Positions 1-9,030 of a stretch of 64,000 bases of DNA are shown here, piece after piece. The DNA is taken from the NCBI RefSeq assembly GCF_019263705.2, contig NZ_JADQDK010000001.1:3844001-3908000 (forward strand). Direction: 5' to 3'. Origin of the DNA: Pseudonocardia abyssalis (GTDB lineage Bacteria; Actinomycetota; Actinomycetes; Mycobacteriales; Pseudonocardiaceae). Position 1 is the first letter of the stretch. Every line of letters starts with the position of its first letter. Under the pieces are notes generated by a model, which made no database searches, was not told where the DNA came from, and saw only the letters and a program-made list of their open reading frames with translations. Made by a program: the position numbers and the translations under genes.

Positions 1-1
1 C

Positions 2-1447
2 GCGATCGGGGTGCGTCCCGAGGAGCGGGTGCTGCTCGCGATGGTCGACGACGTCGAGCTCGCCACGGGCATCCTCGCCGCGATGTACGTCGGCGCGGTC
101 GCCGTGCCGTCGTCGACGATGCTGACCGGGCCCGAGCTGGCCAAGCTCGTCGTCGACTCGCGCGCCCGCGTCCTGCTGGGCAGCAGCGAGTTCACCGCCT
201 CGGTCACCATCGCCGCCACGGGGGCACCGGACCTGCGTCACCTCGTCCTCACCGGCGACACCGCACCGGAGGTACCCGGCGTCACGACGCTCACCTGGGA
301 CGAGCTGCGCACCGCCGAGCCCCTCGACGCGCCCTACCCGACCTGGGAGGAGTCGCCCGCGCTGTGGCTCTACACCTCCGGCACGACCGGCACGCCGAAG
401 GGCGCGATGCACCGGCACGCCGACATCCGCTTCGTCTGCGACACCTACGCACGTGAGGTGCTGCGGATCGGGCCCGACGACGTCTGCCTGTCCGGCGCGA
501 AGCTGTTCTTCGCCTACGGCATCGGCAACTCGCTGTTCTTCCCGCTCTCGGTCGGCGCGGCCACGGTGCTCGAGCCCGCCCGCCCGAACCCGGCGCGGTT
601 CGGCGAGCTCACCGCGCAGCACGGCGTCACCCTGTTCTTCGGCGGCCCGAGCTTCTGGGGCCCGCTGATGGCCGCCGACCTGCCACGCGAGCAGTTCGCC
701 ACCGTCCGCAACGGCGTGTCGGCGGGCGAGGCCCTGCCCGCGCGGATGTTCCACGGCGTGCGCGACCAGTACGGCTTCGAGATCCTCGACGGCATCGGCT
801 CCACCGAGGCGCTGCACATCTTCATCTCCAACTTCCCCGGCGCCGTGGTGCCGGGCAGCTCCGGGTTCCCCGTCCCCGGCTACCGCGTGGAGCTGCGCCG
901 CACCGACGGAACGGTGATCGACGGACCCGACGAGCCCGGGATGCTCTACATCGCGGGCGACTCGATCTGCACCGGCTACTGGTGTCGCACCGAGGTCAAC
1001 CGCATGGTGTTCCAGGGCGAGTGGATGCGCACCGGCGACCAGTACGTCCGCGGCGCCGACGGCAGCTACACCTGCCTGGGCCGCGCCGACGACGTGCTCA
1101 AGGTCGGCGGAATCTGGGTCAGCCCGTCGGAGGTGGAGACCCGGTTGATGGAGCACCCCGGCCTCGCCGAGGCCGTCGTCGTCGGGGTGCCCGACACCGA
1201 CGGGCTCGACAAGCCGGTGGCCTACGTCGTCCCGAAGCCCGGGGTCGTCGTCGACGCCGACGAGGTCATCGCGTTCTGCCGGGCCGGGCTGGCGGCGTTC
1301 AAGCGGCCGCGGCTCGTCGTCGAGGTCTCCGAGCTGCCGCGTACCGCGACCGGGAAGATCCAGCGCTTCCGGCTGCGCGAGCTGGCCGCGGCCACCGTCG
1401 CGCCGGCCCCGCAGGCCGTCACCGACGTGGCGGAGGCGCAGGGCTGA
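2..1447 (+). CDS. Benzoate-CoA ligase family protein, 5' end outside window
   Basis: ATP-dependent acyl-CoA synthetase (ANL superfamily) that activates benzoate or a close aryl acid to its CoA thioester in the cytosol. The P-loop YTSGTTGTPKG lies near visible residue 124. The benzoate-ligase-type FAYGIGNSLFFP segment, the STE motif (GIGSTEALH) and the C-terminal hinge and catalytic lysine motif (TATGKIQRFRLRE) follow. The frame is open to the window edge and the family is usually about 520 residues, so roughly 50-70 N-terminal residues are missing. The next genes on the same strand are boxC and boxB, which supports benzoate as substrate. A related aryl acid such as a hydroxybenzoate or aminobenzoate remains possible. 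Confidence 0.85.
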   Translation, partial: AIGVRPEERVLLAMVDDVELATGILAAMYVGAVAVPSSTMLTGPELAKLVVDSRARVLLGSSEFTASVTIAATGAPDLRHLVLTGDTAPEVPGVTTLTWDELRTAEPLDAPYPTWEESPALWLYTSGTTGTPKGAMHRHADIRFVCDTYAREVLRIGPDDVCLSGAKLFFAYGIGNSLFFPLSVGAATVLEPARPNPARFGELTAQHGVTLFFGGPSFWGPLMAADLPREQFATVRNGVSAGEALPARMFHGVRDQYGFEILDGIGSTEALHIFISNFPGAVVPGSSGFPVPGYRVELRRTDGTVIDGPDEPGMLYIAGDSICTGYWCRTEVNRMVFQGEWMRTGDQYVRGADGSYTCLGRADDVLKVGGIWVSPSEVETRLMEHPGLAEAVVVGVPDTDGLDKPVAYVVPKPGVVVDADEVIAFCRAGLAAFKRPRLVVEVSELPRTATGKIQRFRLRELAAATVAPAPQAVTDVAEAQG

Positions 1448-1470
1448 GCGGTCCCCGCTCGACGTTCTAC

Positions 1471-1504
1471 ACCGATGGCGCGGATCGGTCGAATCTTGTA
1501 GAGT
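1471..1504 (+). promoter_or_regulatory. Candidate boxC promoter with palindromic operator
   Basis: The 80-base gap between the ligase and boxC holds a perfect inverted repeat, ACCGAT at 1471-1476 and ATCGGT at 1484-1489 with a 7-base spacer. It is followed by TAGAGT at 1499-1504, a good actinobacterial -10 (TAGRRT). The -35 is weak (around 1476-1481). A regulator bound to the palindrome would block RNA polymerase. The boxC ribosome site GGAGGAC lies just before its ATG. The bound regulator is not in the window. Confidence 0.45.
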
Positions 1505-1527
1505 GATGCCCGACCAACGGAGGACGG

Positions 1528-3225
1528 ATGACCACCACCGCAGATCCCGACCAGGCCGAGATCCCCACGGTCTCCTTCGACGCGGAGCCCTCGACGTACC
1601 GCCACTGGAAGCTCGACGTCCAGGGCGAGGTCGCGTACCTGCGGCTCGACATCGACGAGACCGCCGGCATCGTCCCGGGCTACGAGCTGAAGATGAACAG
1701 CTACGACCTGGGCGTCGACATCGAGCTCTACGACGCCACGCAGCGGCTGCGCTTCGAGCACCCCGGCGTCAAGGCGGTCGTGCTCACCAGCGCGAAGGAC
1801 CGCAACTTCTGCGCGGGCGCGAACATCCGGATGCTCGCCCAGTCGAGCCACCCGTGGAAGGTGAACTTCTGCAAGTTCACCAACGAGACCCGCAACGGCA
1901 TCGAGGACGCCACGGCGAACTCCGGCCAGACCTGGATCGCCGCCGTCAACGGCACCGCGGCGGGCGGCGGCTACGAGATGGCGCTGGCGTGCGAGCAGAT
2001 CCTGCTCATCGACGACAACTCCTCCGCCGTCTCGCTGCCCGAGGTCCCCCTGCTCGGCGTGCTGCCCGGCACCGGCGGCCTCACCCGTGTGATCGACAAG
2101 CGGAAGGTCCGCAAGGACCGCGCCGACGTCTTCGCCACCAAGTCCGAGGGCGCCCGCGGCAAGCAGGCCGTCGAGTGGAAGCTCGTCGACGAGGTGATCC
2201 CCAAGCGCGCCTGGGACGAGACGGTCGCCGAGCGCGCCGCCACCGCCGCCGCCGCGTCGGACCGCCCGTCCGACGCCACCGGCGTGCCGCTCCCGCCGCT
2301 GCAGCGCGAGGAGGACGCCGACGGGATCCGATACCGCCACGTCACCGCCACCTACGACCGCGACGCCGGCCTGGTGAACATCACCGTGCACGGGCCGGAG
2401 GGCGACGTGCCCGACACCGTCGAGCGCGTCCACGAGCTGGGGGCGCAGTTCTGGCCGCTGGCCATGACCCGCGAGCTCGACGACCTGATCCTGCGGCTGC
2501 GCGCCAACGAGCTCGAGCTGGGCACCTGGATCATCCGCACGAAGGGCGACGTCGAGGACGCGCTGGCCTTCGAGCGCGTCATCGAGCAGTTCTCCGGCTC
2601 CGACTGGCTCGTCAACGAGATCCGGCACTACTTCAAGCGCGTGCTCAAGCGCCTCGACGTCACGTCGCGCTCGCTCATCGCGCTGATCGAGCCGGGGTCG
2701 TGCTTCGCGGGGGCCCTGCTGGAGCTCGCGCTGGCGTGCGACCGCCAGTACATGCTCGACGGCTTCATGGAGGAGGCCGACGAGGAGGGCGAGCCCGCGC
2801 AGCTGGTGCTCTCGGCGTCGAACTTCGGCACGTTCCCGATGCCCAACGGCCTCTCGCGACTGGGCTCGCGCTTCTACGGCGACGACGACACCCTCGCGAA
2901 GCTGCGCCAGGAGACCGGCCGCCGGATCGACGCCGCCGAGGCGATGGAACTGGGGCTGGTCACCGACGCCCCCGACGACATCGACTGGGAGGACGAGGTC
3001 CGGATCATGCTGGAGGAACGGGCCTCCCTGTCCCCCGACGCGCTGACCGGCATGGAGGCGAACCACCGGTTCGTCGGCCCGGAGACGATGGAGTCGCGGA
3101 TCTTCTCCCGGCTCACCGCGTGGCAGAACTGGATCTTCGTTCGACCCAACGCATCCGGCCCTGAAGGTGCGTTGCGCAAGTACGGCACGGGACGCAAGGC
3201 GGAGTTCGACAGGAAGCGGGTCTGA
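1528..3225 (+). CDS. boxC: Benzoyl-CoA-dihydrodiol lyase BoxC
   Basis: Opens the non-aromatic ring of 2,3-epoxybenzoyl-CoA hydrolytically, giving 3,4-dehydroadipyl-CoA semialdehyde and formate in aerobic benzoyl-CoA catabolism. The 565-residue length is typical of BoxC. It is a crotonase-fold protein with two enoyl-CoA-hydratase-like halves. The first carries the oxyanion-hole stretches RNFCAGANIRML (about residues 92-103) and NGTAAGGGYEMALACE (about 140-155); the second carries a related EPGSCFAGALLELALACD segment (about 389-406). The ATG is preceded by GGAGGAC. Two bases separate its stop from boxB, so the two are almost certainly co-transcribed. Confidence 0.93.
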   Translation: MTTTADPDQAEIPTVSFDAEPSTYRHWKLDVQGEVAYLRLDIDETAGIVPGYELKMNSYDLGVDIELYDATQRLRFEHPGVKAVVLTSAKDRNFCAGANIRMLAQSSHPWKVNFCKFTNETRNGIEDATANSGQTWIAAVNGTAAGGGYEMALACEQILLIDDNSSAVSLPEVPLLGVLPGTGGLTRVIDKRKVRKDRADVFATKSEGARGKQAVEWKLVDEVIPKRAWDETVAERAATAAAASDRPSDATGVPLPPLQREEDADGIRYRHVTATYDRDAGLVNITVHGPEGDVPDTVERVHELGAQFWPLAMTRELDDLILRLRANELELGTWIIRTKGDVEDALAFERVIEQFSGSDWLVNEIRHYFKRVLKRLDVTSRSLIALIEPGSCFAGALLELALACDRQYMLDGFMEEADEEGEPAQLVLSASNFGTFPMPNGLSRLGSRFYGDDDTLAKLRQETGRRIDAAEAMELGLVTDAPDDIDWEDEVRIMLEERASLSPDALTGMEANHRFVGPETMESRIFSRLTAWQNWIFVRPNASGPEGALRKYGTGRKAEFDRKRV

Positions 3226-3227
3226 CC

Positions 3228-4640
3228 ATGAGCATCGACTACAGCGAGAAGATCCCCAACAACGTCGATCTCGCCGGCGACCGCAAGCTCCAGCGCGCAC
3301 TGGAGAGCTGGCAGCCCAACTTCATCAACTGGTGGAAGACGATGGGCCCGGCCGTCCCCACCGAGGACGTCTACCTCCGCACCGCCGTCGACGTCGGCCG
3401 CGAGGGCTGGGCCTCGTTCGGCCACGTCGCGATGGAGGAGTACCGGTGGGGGGTGTTCCTCTCCGAGCACAACGCCGACCGCAAGATCGCGTTCGGCGAG
3501 CAGAAGGGCCAGCCGGTCTGGCAGCAGGTGCCCGGTGAGTACCGCGCCGACCTGCAGCGCCTCATCGTCATCCAGGGCGACACCGAGCCCGCGTCCGTCG
3601 AGCAGCAGCGCCGCCTCGGCGAGACCGCGCCGTCGCTCTACGACCTGCGCAACCTGTTCCAGGTCAACGTCGAGGAGGGCCGTCACCTCTGGGCGATGGT
3701 CTACCTGCTGCACGCCTACTTCGGGCGCAACGGGCGCGAGGAGGCCGAGGCACTGCTGCAGCGCAACTCCGGCGACCTCGACTCCCCCCGGATCCTCGGC
3801 GCGTTCAACGAGGAGACGCCGGACTGGCTGTCGTTCTTCATGTTCACCTACTTCACCGACCGGGACGGCAAGTACCAGCTCGGCACGCTCAAGGAGTCGG
3901 CGTTCGACCCGCTGTCGCGGACGTGCGAGTTCATGCTCAAGGAGGAGGCCCACCACATGTTCGTGGGCACCACCGGCATCGACCGCGTCGTCACCCGCAC
4001 CGCGGAGCTGATGCGCGAGCACGACACCGACGACATCGCCCCGCACGGCGGCATCCCGCTCGACGTGATCCAGAAGTACATCAACTTCCACTACTCGGTC
4101 TCGCTCGACCTGTTCGGCTCCGAGAAGTCGACGAACGCGGCCAACTACTTCACCGCCGGCCTCAAGGGTCGCTGGCAGGAGGAGCGCCGCAAGGACGACC
4201 ACCTGCTCACCGAGGACGCCTCGCACGTCGACCTGGTGCGCGACGGCGTCGTCACCACCGAGGAGGTCTCGGCGCTCGTCGCGCTGAACCACGACCTGCG
4301 CAACGAGTACGTGCAGGACTGCGCCACCGGCATGAAGCGCTGGAACCGCGTGCTGGAGAAGGCCGGTGTCGACCGCCGGCTCGCGCTGCCGCACGTCGGC
4401 TTCAACCGCGAGGTCGGGCTGTTCCGCGGGCACCACGTGACGCCGAAGGGCGACGTCGTCGGGCCGGACGTGTGGGAGGCCAACAAGGACCGGTGGCTGC
4501 CGAGCGACGCCGACAAGGTGCACGTCCAGTCGCTGATGCGCCCGGTCTACGAGCCCGGCAAGATCGCCGGCTGGATCGCCCCGCCGAGCACCGGCATCAA
4601 CGACAAGCCGTTCGAGTACGAGTACGTGCACTTCGCCTGA
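3228..4640 (+). CDS. boxB: Benzoyl-CoA 2,3-epoxidase catalytic subunit BoxB
   Basis: Di-iron oxygenase that epoxidises benzoyl-CoA with O2 and electrons from the BoxA reductase. The 470-residue length matches the family. Ferritin-like iron ligands are visible in VNVEEGRHLWAM (about residues 146-157) and LKEEAHHMFVG (about 238-248), the latter being the usual EExxH. It directly follows boxC. The reductase BoxA and the semialdehyde dehydrogenase BoxD are not downstream here; they may lie left of the window with the rest of the ligase gene, or elsewhere. No other function is plausible given the high conservation. Confidence 0.94.
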   Translation: MSIDYSEKIPNNVDLAGDRKLQRALESWQPNFINWWKTMGPAVPTEDVYLRTAVDVGREGWASFGHVAMEEYRWGVFLSEHNADRKIAFGEQKGQPVWQQVPGEYRADLQRLIVIQGDTEPASVEQQRRLGETAPSLYDLRNLFQVNVEEGRHLWAMVYLLHAYFGRNGREEAEALLQRNSGDLDSPRILGAFNEETPDWLSFFMFTYFTDRDGKYQLGTLKESAFDPLSRTCEFMLKEEAHHMFVGTTGIDRVVTRTAELMREHDTDDIAPHGGIPLDVIQKYINFHYSVSLDLFGSEKSTNAANYFTAGLKGRWQEERRKDDHLLTEDASHVDLVRDGVVTTEEVSALVALNHDLRNEYVQDCATGMKRWNRVLEKAGVDRRLALPHVGFNREVGLFRGHHVTPKGDVVGPDVWEANKDRWLPSDADKVHVQSLMRPVYEPGKIAGWIAPPSTGINDKPFEYEYVHFA

Positions 4641-4727
4641 TCGAGACCGGATCGCGTCCCATGTAGACCTACCGGTGGACGCGGTCCGGTGCCAGTCTGT
4701 CGCTTCCGATGCCCAACTGGAGGCGAC

Positions 4728-5147
4728 ATGAACTGGTACGTCAAGGTGATCAAGCAGTACGTCGACTTCTCCGGCCGGGCCCGGCGCACCGAGTACTGGA
4801 TGTTCGCCCTGTTCAACGCGATCGCCGTGATCGTGCTGTCCGCGATCGACGGGTTCGTGCTCGGTTCCGGTGCGTTCGCCGCGTCGGCCGGGGCCGGCTC
4901 GGCGGGGCTCTCGTTCAACCTGGGCATCCTCGGCACGATCTACTCGCTCGCCGTGCTGCTGCCGGGCCTCGGCGTCGCCGTCCGGCGGCTGCACGACACG
5001 AACCGCAGCGGGTGGTGGCTGCTGATCGGGCTCATCCCGGTCATCGGCGCGATCGTGCTGATCGTCTTCCTGGTGTCGGAGGGCACCCGCGGCCCGAACA
5101 GCCACGGCGCCGACCCGAAGCAGGCGTCCGCGGGCGCGTACGCCTGA
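4728..5147 (+). CDS. DUF805 family integral membrane protein
   Basis: A 139-residue DUF805 protein of unknown biochemical role. The N-terminal family signature (W-Y-x-K-V...R-A-R-R-x-E-Y-W-M-F) is followed by about three hydrophobic segments: residues 24-46, 59-84 and 99-120. A conserved stretch VRRLHDTNRSGWW sits before the last one. The start is the ATG directly after GGAGGCGAC; an upstream in-frame ATG lacks such a site. It is separate from the box genes and ends at a strong bidirectional hairpin. Confidence 0.85.
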   Translation: MNWYVKVIKQYVDFSGRARRTEYWMFALFNAIAVIVLSAIDGFVLGSGAFAASAGAGSAGLSFNLGILGTIYSLAVLLPGLGVAVRRLHDTNRSGWWLLIGLIPVIGAIVLIVFLVSEGTRGPNSHGADPKQASAGAYA

Positions 5148-5158
5148 CCCGCCCCAGG

Positions 5159-5204
5159 CGAACGGCCCGCTCACCGCGATCCTGTCGGGCGAGCGGGCCG
5201 TTCG
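5159..5204. terminator. Bidirectional hairpin terminator between convergent genes
   Basis: Arms 5159-5172 and 5191-5204 are perfectly complementary over 14 bases (core AACGGCCCGCTC / GAGCGGGCCGTT) with an 18-base loop. The hairpin lies between the convergent DUF805 and peptidase genes. The flanks, including both stop codons, are also partly complementary. No T tract is present, which is normal in this GC range. Confidence 0.75.
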
Positions 5205-5214
5205 TCGTGCGGGG

Positions 5215-6741
5215 TCAGGAACCTGCCGGCGCCGGGACCGTGGGGTCGGGCTGGGGCAGCGGGTCGCACTGCACGTCGGACACGTCGCTCTCCGGCTTGC
5301 GCTCGGGCAGGGCGCCCGTGGCCAGGTAGTCGGCGACGATGGTGTCGGTGCACGCCACGCCGGACAGCGAGGCCGAGTGTGTGTACCCGCCGACGCCCTC
5401 CACCAGCACCGCGTTCGGGAACAGCTCGCGGGCGTTCAGCGCCCCGTCGAACGGCGTGGCCCCGTCGAAGGTCTCGCTGAGCAGCAGGGCGCTGTCGACG
5501 CCGCTGCCGTCGACCTCGACGGGCGTGCCCGCCTTCGCCGGCCAGAACGAGCACGGCCCGTTGAACCAGGCGTTGGCCCAGGTCTCGAACGGGGCCTCGG
5601 CGTCGACGCGCTCGTTGTCGGCGCGGACCTGGTCGTAGTCCTGCGGCCACTCCAGGTCGGTGCACTGCACGGCCAGGTAGATCGCGTACCCGTTGTCGTC
5701 GGGAGCGGCCGGGTCGAAGCCGTACGCATCGACGATCGCGGACACGTCGCCGTTGTTGACGTAGGCGGAGAACGCCTGCGCGATGCCGGGGTAGGCCAGC
5801 ACGTTGTAACCGGCGCTGAGGAACAGGTCGTTCCACTCCGACGGGCCGATGCCCTCCGCGGGCGCGGCCCGGAGCTGGTCCTGCACCGTGTAGTAGAGCG
5901 CCTCGACCTCGTCGCCGGTGGCACCCAGCTCGTAGACCGAGTCGTACTTCGCGATCCAGTCGAAGAACGCGCCGATGTTGCGCTCGAACGCGACGTCCTG
6001 GTTGAGGTTGGCCTCGTACCAGATGTTGCGGACGTCGACGACGCCGTCCATCACGATGCGGCGCACGCGGTCCGGGTACAGCGTCGAGTAGACCTGGCCG
6101 AGGTAGGTGCCGTAGGAGAAGCCGTAGTAGTTGATCTGCTCCTGGCCCAGCGCGGCGCGGATGAGGTCCATGTCGCGGACGGTGTCGATGCTCTTCAGGT
6201 GGTCGAGCAGCTCACCGCCGTCGGCGGCGCACGCGTCGGCGTAGGACGTCGACAGGTCCAGCCACGCCTGCTCGGTGCCGGCCTCGGGCTGGTAGTCGGG
6301 GCGGTTGAAGCCCGCGTAGTCGGGGATGCAGCTCAGGGCGGGCTCGCTGGAGCCGACGCCGCGGGGATCGAACCCGATCCAGTCGTAGGACGCACCGGCA
6401 CCGTTCGGGACGGCACCACCGAGCAGGGCCAGCGTGAGGCCCGACCCGCCGGGCCCGCCCGGGTTGACGAGCATGACGCCCTGGGACTCCGGGGTCGTGT
6501 GCACGACGCGCGACACCGCGAGCCTGATCGTCGTGCCCATGGGGTCGTCGTGGTCGAGCGGGACCTCGACGAACCCGCACTCGGCCCCCGCCGACACGAG
6601 CGCCGACGCCGTGCACGGCCCCCACACCACCGGCGCGGGAGTGAAGCCCGGCGGGGGCGTCGACGCCTGCGCCCCGGGCGCCACCGCCATCCCCGCCGCC
6701 AGCAACCCGGCCGTCACCGCCGCCGTCACGATTCTCCGCAC
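5215..6741 (-). CDS. Secreted S33-type alpha/beta hydrolase (tripeptidyl aminopeptidase-like)
   Basis: Exported serine hydrolase resembling Streptomyces tripeptidyl aminopeptidases (SlpD/SlpE type), likely releasing N-terminal peptides outside the cell. Starting at the GTG at 6741, just after a G-rich Shine-Dalgarno-like run, gives a signal peptide VRRIVTAAVTAG...APGAQA of about 27 residues. A GTG ten codons upstream is the alternative. Family marks are the oxyanion loop NPGGPGGSG, the nucleophile elbow GFSYGTYLG, the Asp region GATPFDGAL and the His region GGYTHSAS near the C-terminus, with cysteines suited to extracellular disulfides. It stands alone, convergent with the DUF805 gene. Confidence 0.82.
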   Translation of the reverse strand: MRRIVTAAVTAGLLAAGMAVAPGAQASTPPPGFTPAPVVWGPCTASALVSAGAECGFVEVPLDHDDPMGTTIRLAVSRVVHTTPESQGVMLVNPGGPGGSGLTLALLGGAVPNGAGASYDWIGFDPRGVGSSEPALSCIPDYAGFNRPDYQPEAGTEQAWLDLSTSYADACAADGGELLDHLKSIDTVRDMDLIRAALGQEQINYYGFSYGTYLGQVYSTLYPDRVRRIVMDGVVDVRNIWYEANLNQDVAFERNIGAFFDWIAKYDSVYELGATGDEVEALYYTVQDQLRAAPAEGIGPSEWNDLFLSAGYNVLAYPGIAQAFSAYVNNGDVSAIVDAYGFDPAAPDDNGYAIYLAVQCTDLEWPQDYDQVRADNERVDAEAPFETWANAWFNGPCSFWPAKAGTPVEVDGSGVDSALLLSETFDGATPFDGALNARELFPNAVLVEGVGGYTHSASLSGVACTDTIVADYLATGALPERKPESDVSDVQCDPLPQPDPTVPAPAGS

Positions 6742-6843
6742 GTTCCCCCCGATCTCGTCACCGGGGGTCACTGCGCGACCGCGCCGACCCCCGACCGTGA
6801 GGAGCCTGTCACCTGATCCGCACCAGAGCCAACACCAACTCGA

Positions 6844-7848
6844 CTACTTCCCGAACGTGTCGATCGCGGCGTCGACGCGGTCACCGATCTCCGACGCCGA
6901 GAGGCCGTAGCTGGGGATGTAGCAGAGCAGGCGGTCGTAGAGGCCGTGGAACGCGGGCATCCGGTCGCGCACCTCGTCGGGGGTGCCGGCGACGGCCATC
7001 CGGTCGAGCATCGCGGGGCTGACGGCGGCGATCATGGCATCGTGGTCGCGGGCCTTCCAGGCGTCGCGGATCGCGGCGACCTCGCTGGTGAACCCCTCCA
7101 GCTCCACGAGCGGCGCGTACGTGCGCACCACCGTGTAGAACGCGATCTGGGCGGCGGCGTCGCGGCGGGCGCGGTCGCCGTCGTCGGAGACGCTGGTGAT
7201 GACGTACCCGGCGATCGGGACATCGTCCGTGCGGCCCGACCTCGCGGCACCCGCGGCCAGCGCCGGGCGCACCACGTCGTCGACGTAGCGGCGGGTGAAG
7301 ATCGGGTGCCCGACCAGCCCGTCGGCGACGGCGCCCGCCGCCTGCACCATCCGCGCGTTGAACCCGGCGAGGTAGACGGGGATCGGGTCGCGGGGCGTCA
7401 TCTCCGCGGTGGGGTGCAGCGCCATCCGGTAGAAGCGGCCCTCGTGCTGGACCCCGGACGCGTCCATCGCCCAGATCCGGCGCAGCAGCGGCACCAGTTC
7501 CTCGACGCGCGGGGCGGGCGAGGCGCCGTCGACGCCGTGCCAGTCGCGCTGCATCGTGCGCGTGCCGGTGCCCAGGCCGAGCACGAGCCGGCCGTCGGAG
7601 AGCTCGGCGAGGTCGCGGGCCTCGGCGGCGAGCACCAGCGGGCTGCGGCCCACGGCGTACGCGATGCCGGATGCCACCGTGATCGTCGAGGTCCGCAGCG
7701 CCATCGCCGCGAGCGACACGGTGGCGGAGCGGTCGTAGAACTCGGTGGTCCAGACGGACTCGAACCCGCGCTCCTGCGCCCGCACCGCCGCACCCACGGC
7801 GGTCGCCAACGTGCCGCCGTGGACCGCCACACCCATCCGCTCCGTCAT
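6844..7848 (-). CDS. LLM-class F420-dependent oxidoreductase
   Basis: A 334-residue luciferase-like TIM-barrel oxidoreductase of the F420-using branch common in actinomycetes; the substrate is unknown. Visible features are the N-terminal strand MGVAVHGG, TTEFYDR, the central VASGIAYAVGRSP, and the LSDGRLVLGLGTGT signature that contacts the cofactor phosphate. The ATG at 7848 is chosen because upstream codons run through the short repeat cluster at 7866-7943 and read as low-complexity sequence. Spacing to the divergent hydrolase at 7985 is about 136 bases and is largely that repeat. Confidence 0.82.
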   Translation of the reverse strand: MTERMGVAVHGGTLATAVGAAVRAQERGFESVWTTEFYDRSATVSLAAMALRTSTITVASGIAYAVGRSPLVLAAEARDLAELSDGRLVLGLGTGTRTMQRDWHGVDGASPAPRVEELVPLLRRIWAMDASGVQHEGRFYRMALHPTAEMTPRDPIPVYLAGFNARMVQAAGAVADGLVGHPIFTRRYVDDVVRPALAAGAARSGRTDDVPIAGYVITSVSDDGDRARRDAAAQIAFYTVVRTYAPLVELEGFTSEVAAIRDAWKARDHDAMIAAVSPAMLDRMAVAGTPDEVRDRMPAFHGLYDRLLCYIPSYGLSASEIGDRVDAAIDTFGK

Positions 7849-7865
7849 GCCCCGCACCCTAACCA

Positions 7866-7943
7866 CCCGCGAGTCGCTGTCTCCCCGCCCGCGAGTCGCG
7901 TGATTCCCGCCCGCGAGTCGCGTGATTCCCGCCCGCGAGTCGC
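7866..7943. repeat. Four direct CCCGCGAGTCGC repeats at exact 22-base period
   Basis: CCCGCGAGTCGC begins at 7866, 7888, 7910 and 7932, so the period is exactly 22 bases. The 10-base linkers are near-identical (GTGATTCCCG twice, TGTCTCCCCG once). The array sits between the divergent LLM oxidoreductase and alpha/beta hydrolase genes. The same core reappears in inverted form beyond the hydrolase gene. Ten-base linkers are far too short for CRISPR spacers. Confidence 0.85.
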
Positions 7944-7984
7944 GGCTCTTGACCCCCGTCCGGCCGACCGAGAGCATCCGCGCC

Positions 7985-9025
7985 ATGGACCTCCTCCCGG
8001 GCGTGAGCTCCGCGACGATCGACACCGACCGCCTCCGCACCCACTACCTGGAGTCCGGCCCGACCGACGCCCCGGTGATCGTGATGGTGCACGGCAACCT
8101 GTCGACGGGCCGGTTCTACGAGCACCTCATGCCCGCCCTGCCCGAGTACCGCGTGCTCGCGCCGGACATGCGCGGTTTCGGCCGGTCCGAACCGGCCCCG
8201 ATCGACGCCACCCGCGGCCTCGACGACTGGGCCGACGACCTCGACGCGTTCCTGCGGGCCCTCGGGATCACCGCGCCGACGCACCTCGTCGGCTGGTCGA
8301 CGGCCGGTGCGGCGATCGCCCGCTACGCGACGGCCCGCCCCGCCGCCTCGCTGACGTTCGTCGACCCGGTCTCCCCGCACGGCTTCGGCGGGACGTTCCC
8401 CGACGGCACCCTCTGCTTCCCCGACGCCGCCGGCTCCGGCGGGGGTGGCGCGAACCCCGAGCTCGTGCAGCGCCTGCGTGACGGTGACCGCGGCACCGAC
8501 AGCCCGTTCTCGATCCGCAACGTCATGAGGGGGCTGTACTGGGCGCCGGAGCACACCGAGGCGCGCGAGGACGTGCTGGTCGACGAGGTGCTGCTCACCC
8601 TCGTCGGCGACGGCGGCTACCCCGGCGACTCCACGGCGTCGCAGAACTGGCCGGGCCTCGCACCGGGCGTCACCGGGATCCTCAACGCGCTGTCCCCGAA
8701 GTACTGCGACTGGACCGGGCTGGTCGACGTCGCGGAGAAGCCGCCGGTCCTGTGGACGCACGGCGGGCGCGACCTGGTCGTCGCCGACGGGTCGATGCTG
8801 GAGTTCGGCACGCTCGGCGAGGCCGGGATCGTGCCCGGCTGGCCCGGCGCGGACGTCTACCCGCCGCAGCCGATGGTCGGCCAGATCCGGGCGCTGCTGG
8901 AGCGCTACGCGGAGGCGGGCGGGTCGGTGCGGACCGAGATCTTCCCCGACTCCGGCCACGGCCCGCACCTGGACGCCGTCGACCGCTGGCTCACCGTCTT
9001 CCGGGACTTCCTGGCCGGGCGGTGA
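7985..9025 (+). CDS. Alpha/beta hydrolase
   Basis: A 346-residue cytosolic alpha/beta hydrolase of unknown substrate. The oxyanion region is MVHGNLSTGRFYE and is followed by APDMRGFGRSE. The nucleophile elbow is GWSTAG (about residue 103), with Ser in the usual G-x-S-x-G context. A catalytic His is in DSGHGPHLD near the C-terminus. It begins at ATG 7985; in-frame codons further upstream fall inside the repeat cluster. It is bracketed by repeat clusters on both sides and has no obvious operon partner. Confidence 0.8.
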   Translation: MDLLPGVSSATIDTDRLRTHYLESGPTDAPVIVMVHGNLSTGRFYEHLMPALPEYRVLAPDMRGFGRSEPAPIDATRGLDDWADDLDAFLRALGITAPTHLVGWSTAGAAIARYATARPAASLTFVDPVSPHGFGGTFPDGTLCFPDAAGSGGGGANPELVQRLRDGDRGTDSPFSIRNVMRGLYWAPEHTEAREDVLVDEVLLTLVGDGGYPGDSTASQNWPGLAPGVTGILNALSPKYCDWTGLVDVAEKPPVLWTHGGRDLVVADGSMLEFGTLGEAGIVPGWPGADVYPPQPMVGQIRALLERYAEAGGSVRTEIFPDSGHGPHLDAVDRWLTVFRDFLAGR

Positions 9026-9030
9026 TCCGG

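Noticed and set aside
7866..7943. CRISPR-like array
   Set aside because: The repeat is 12 bases with 10-base near-identical linkers; there are no unique spacers and no cas genes.
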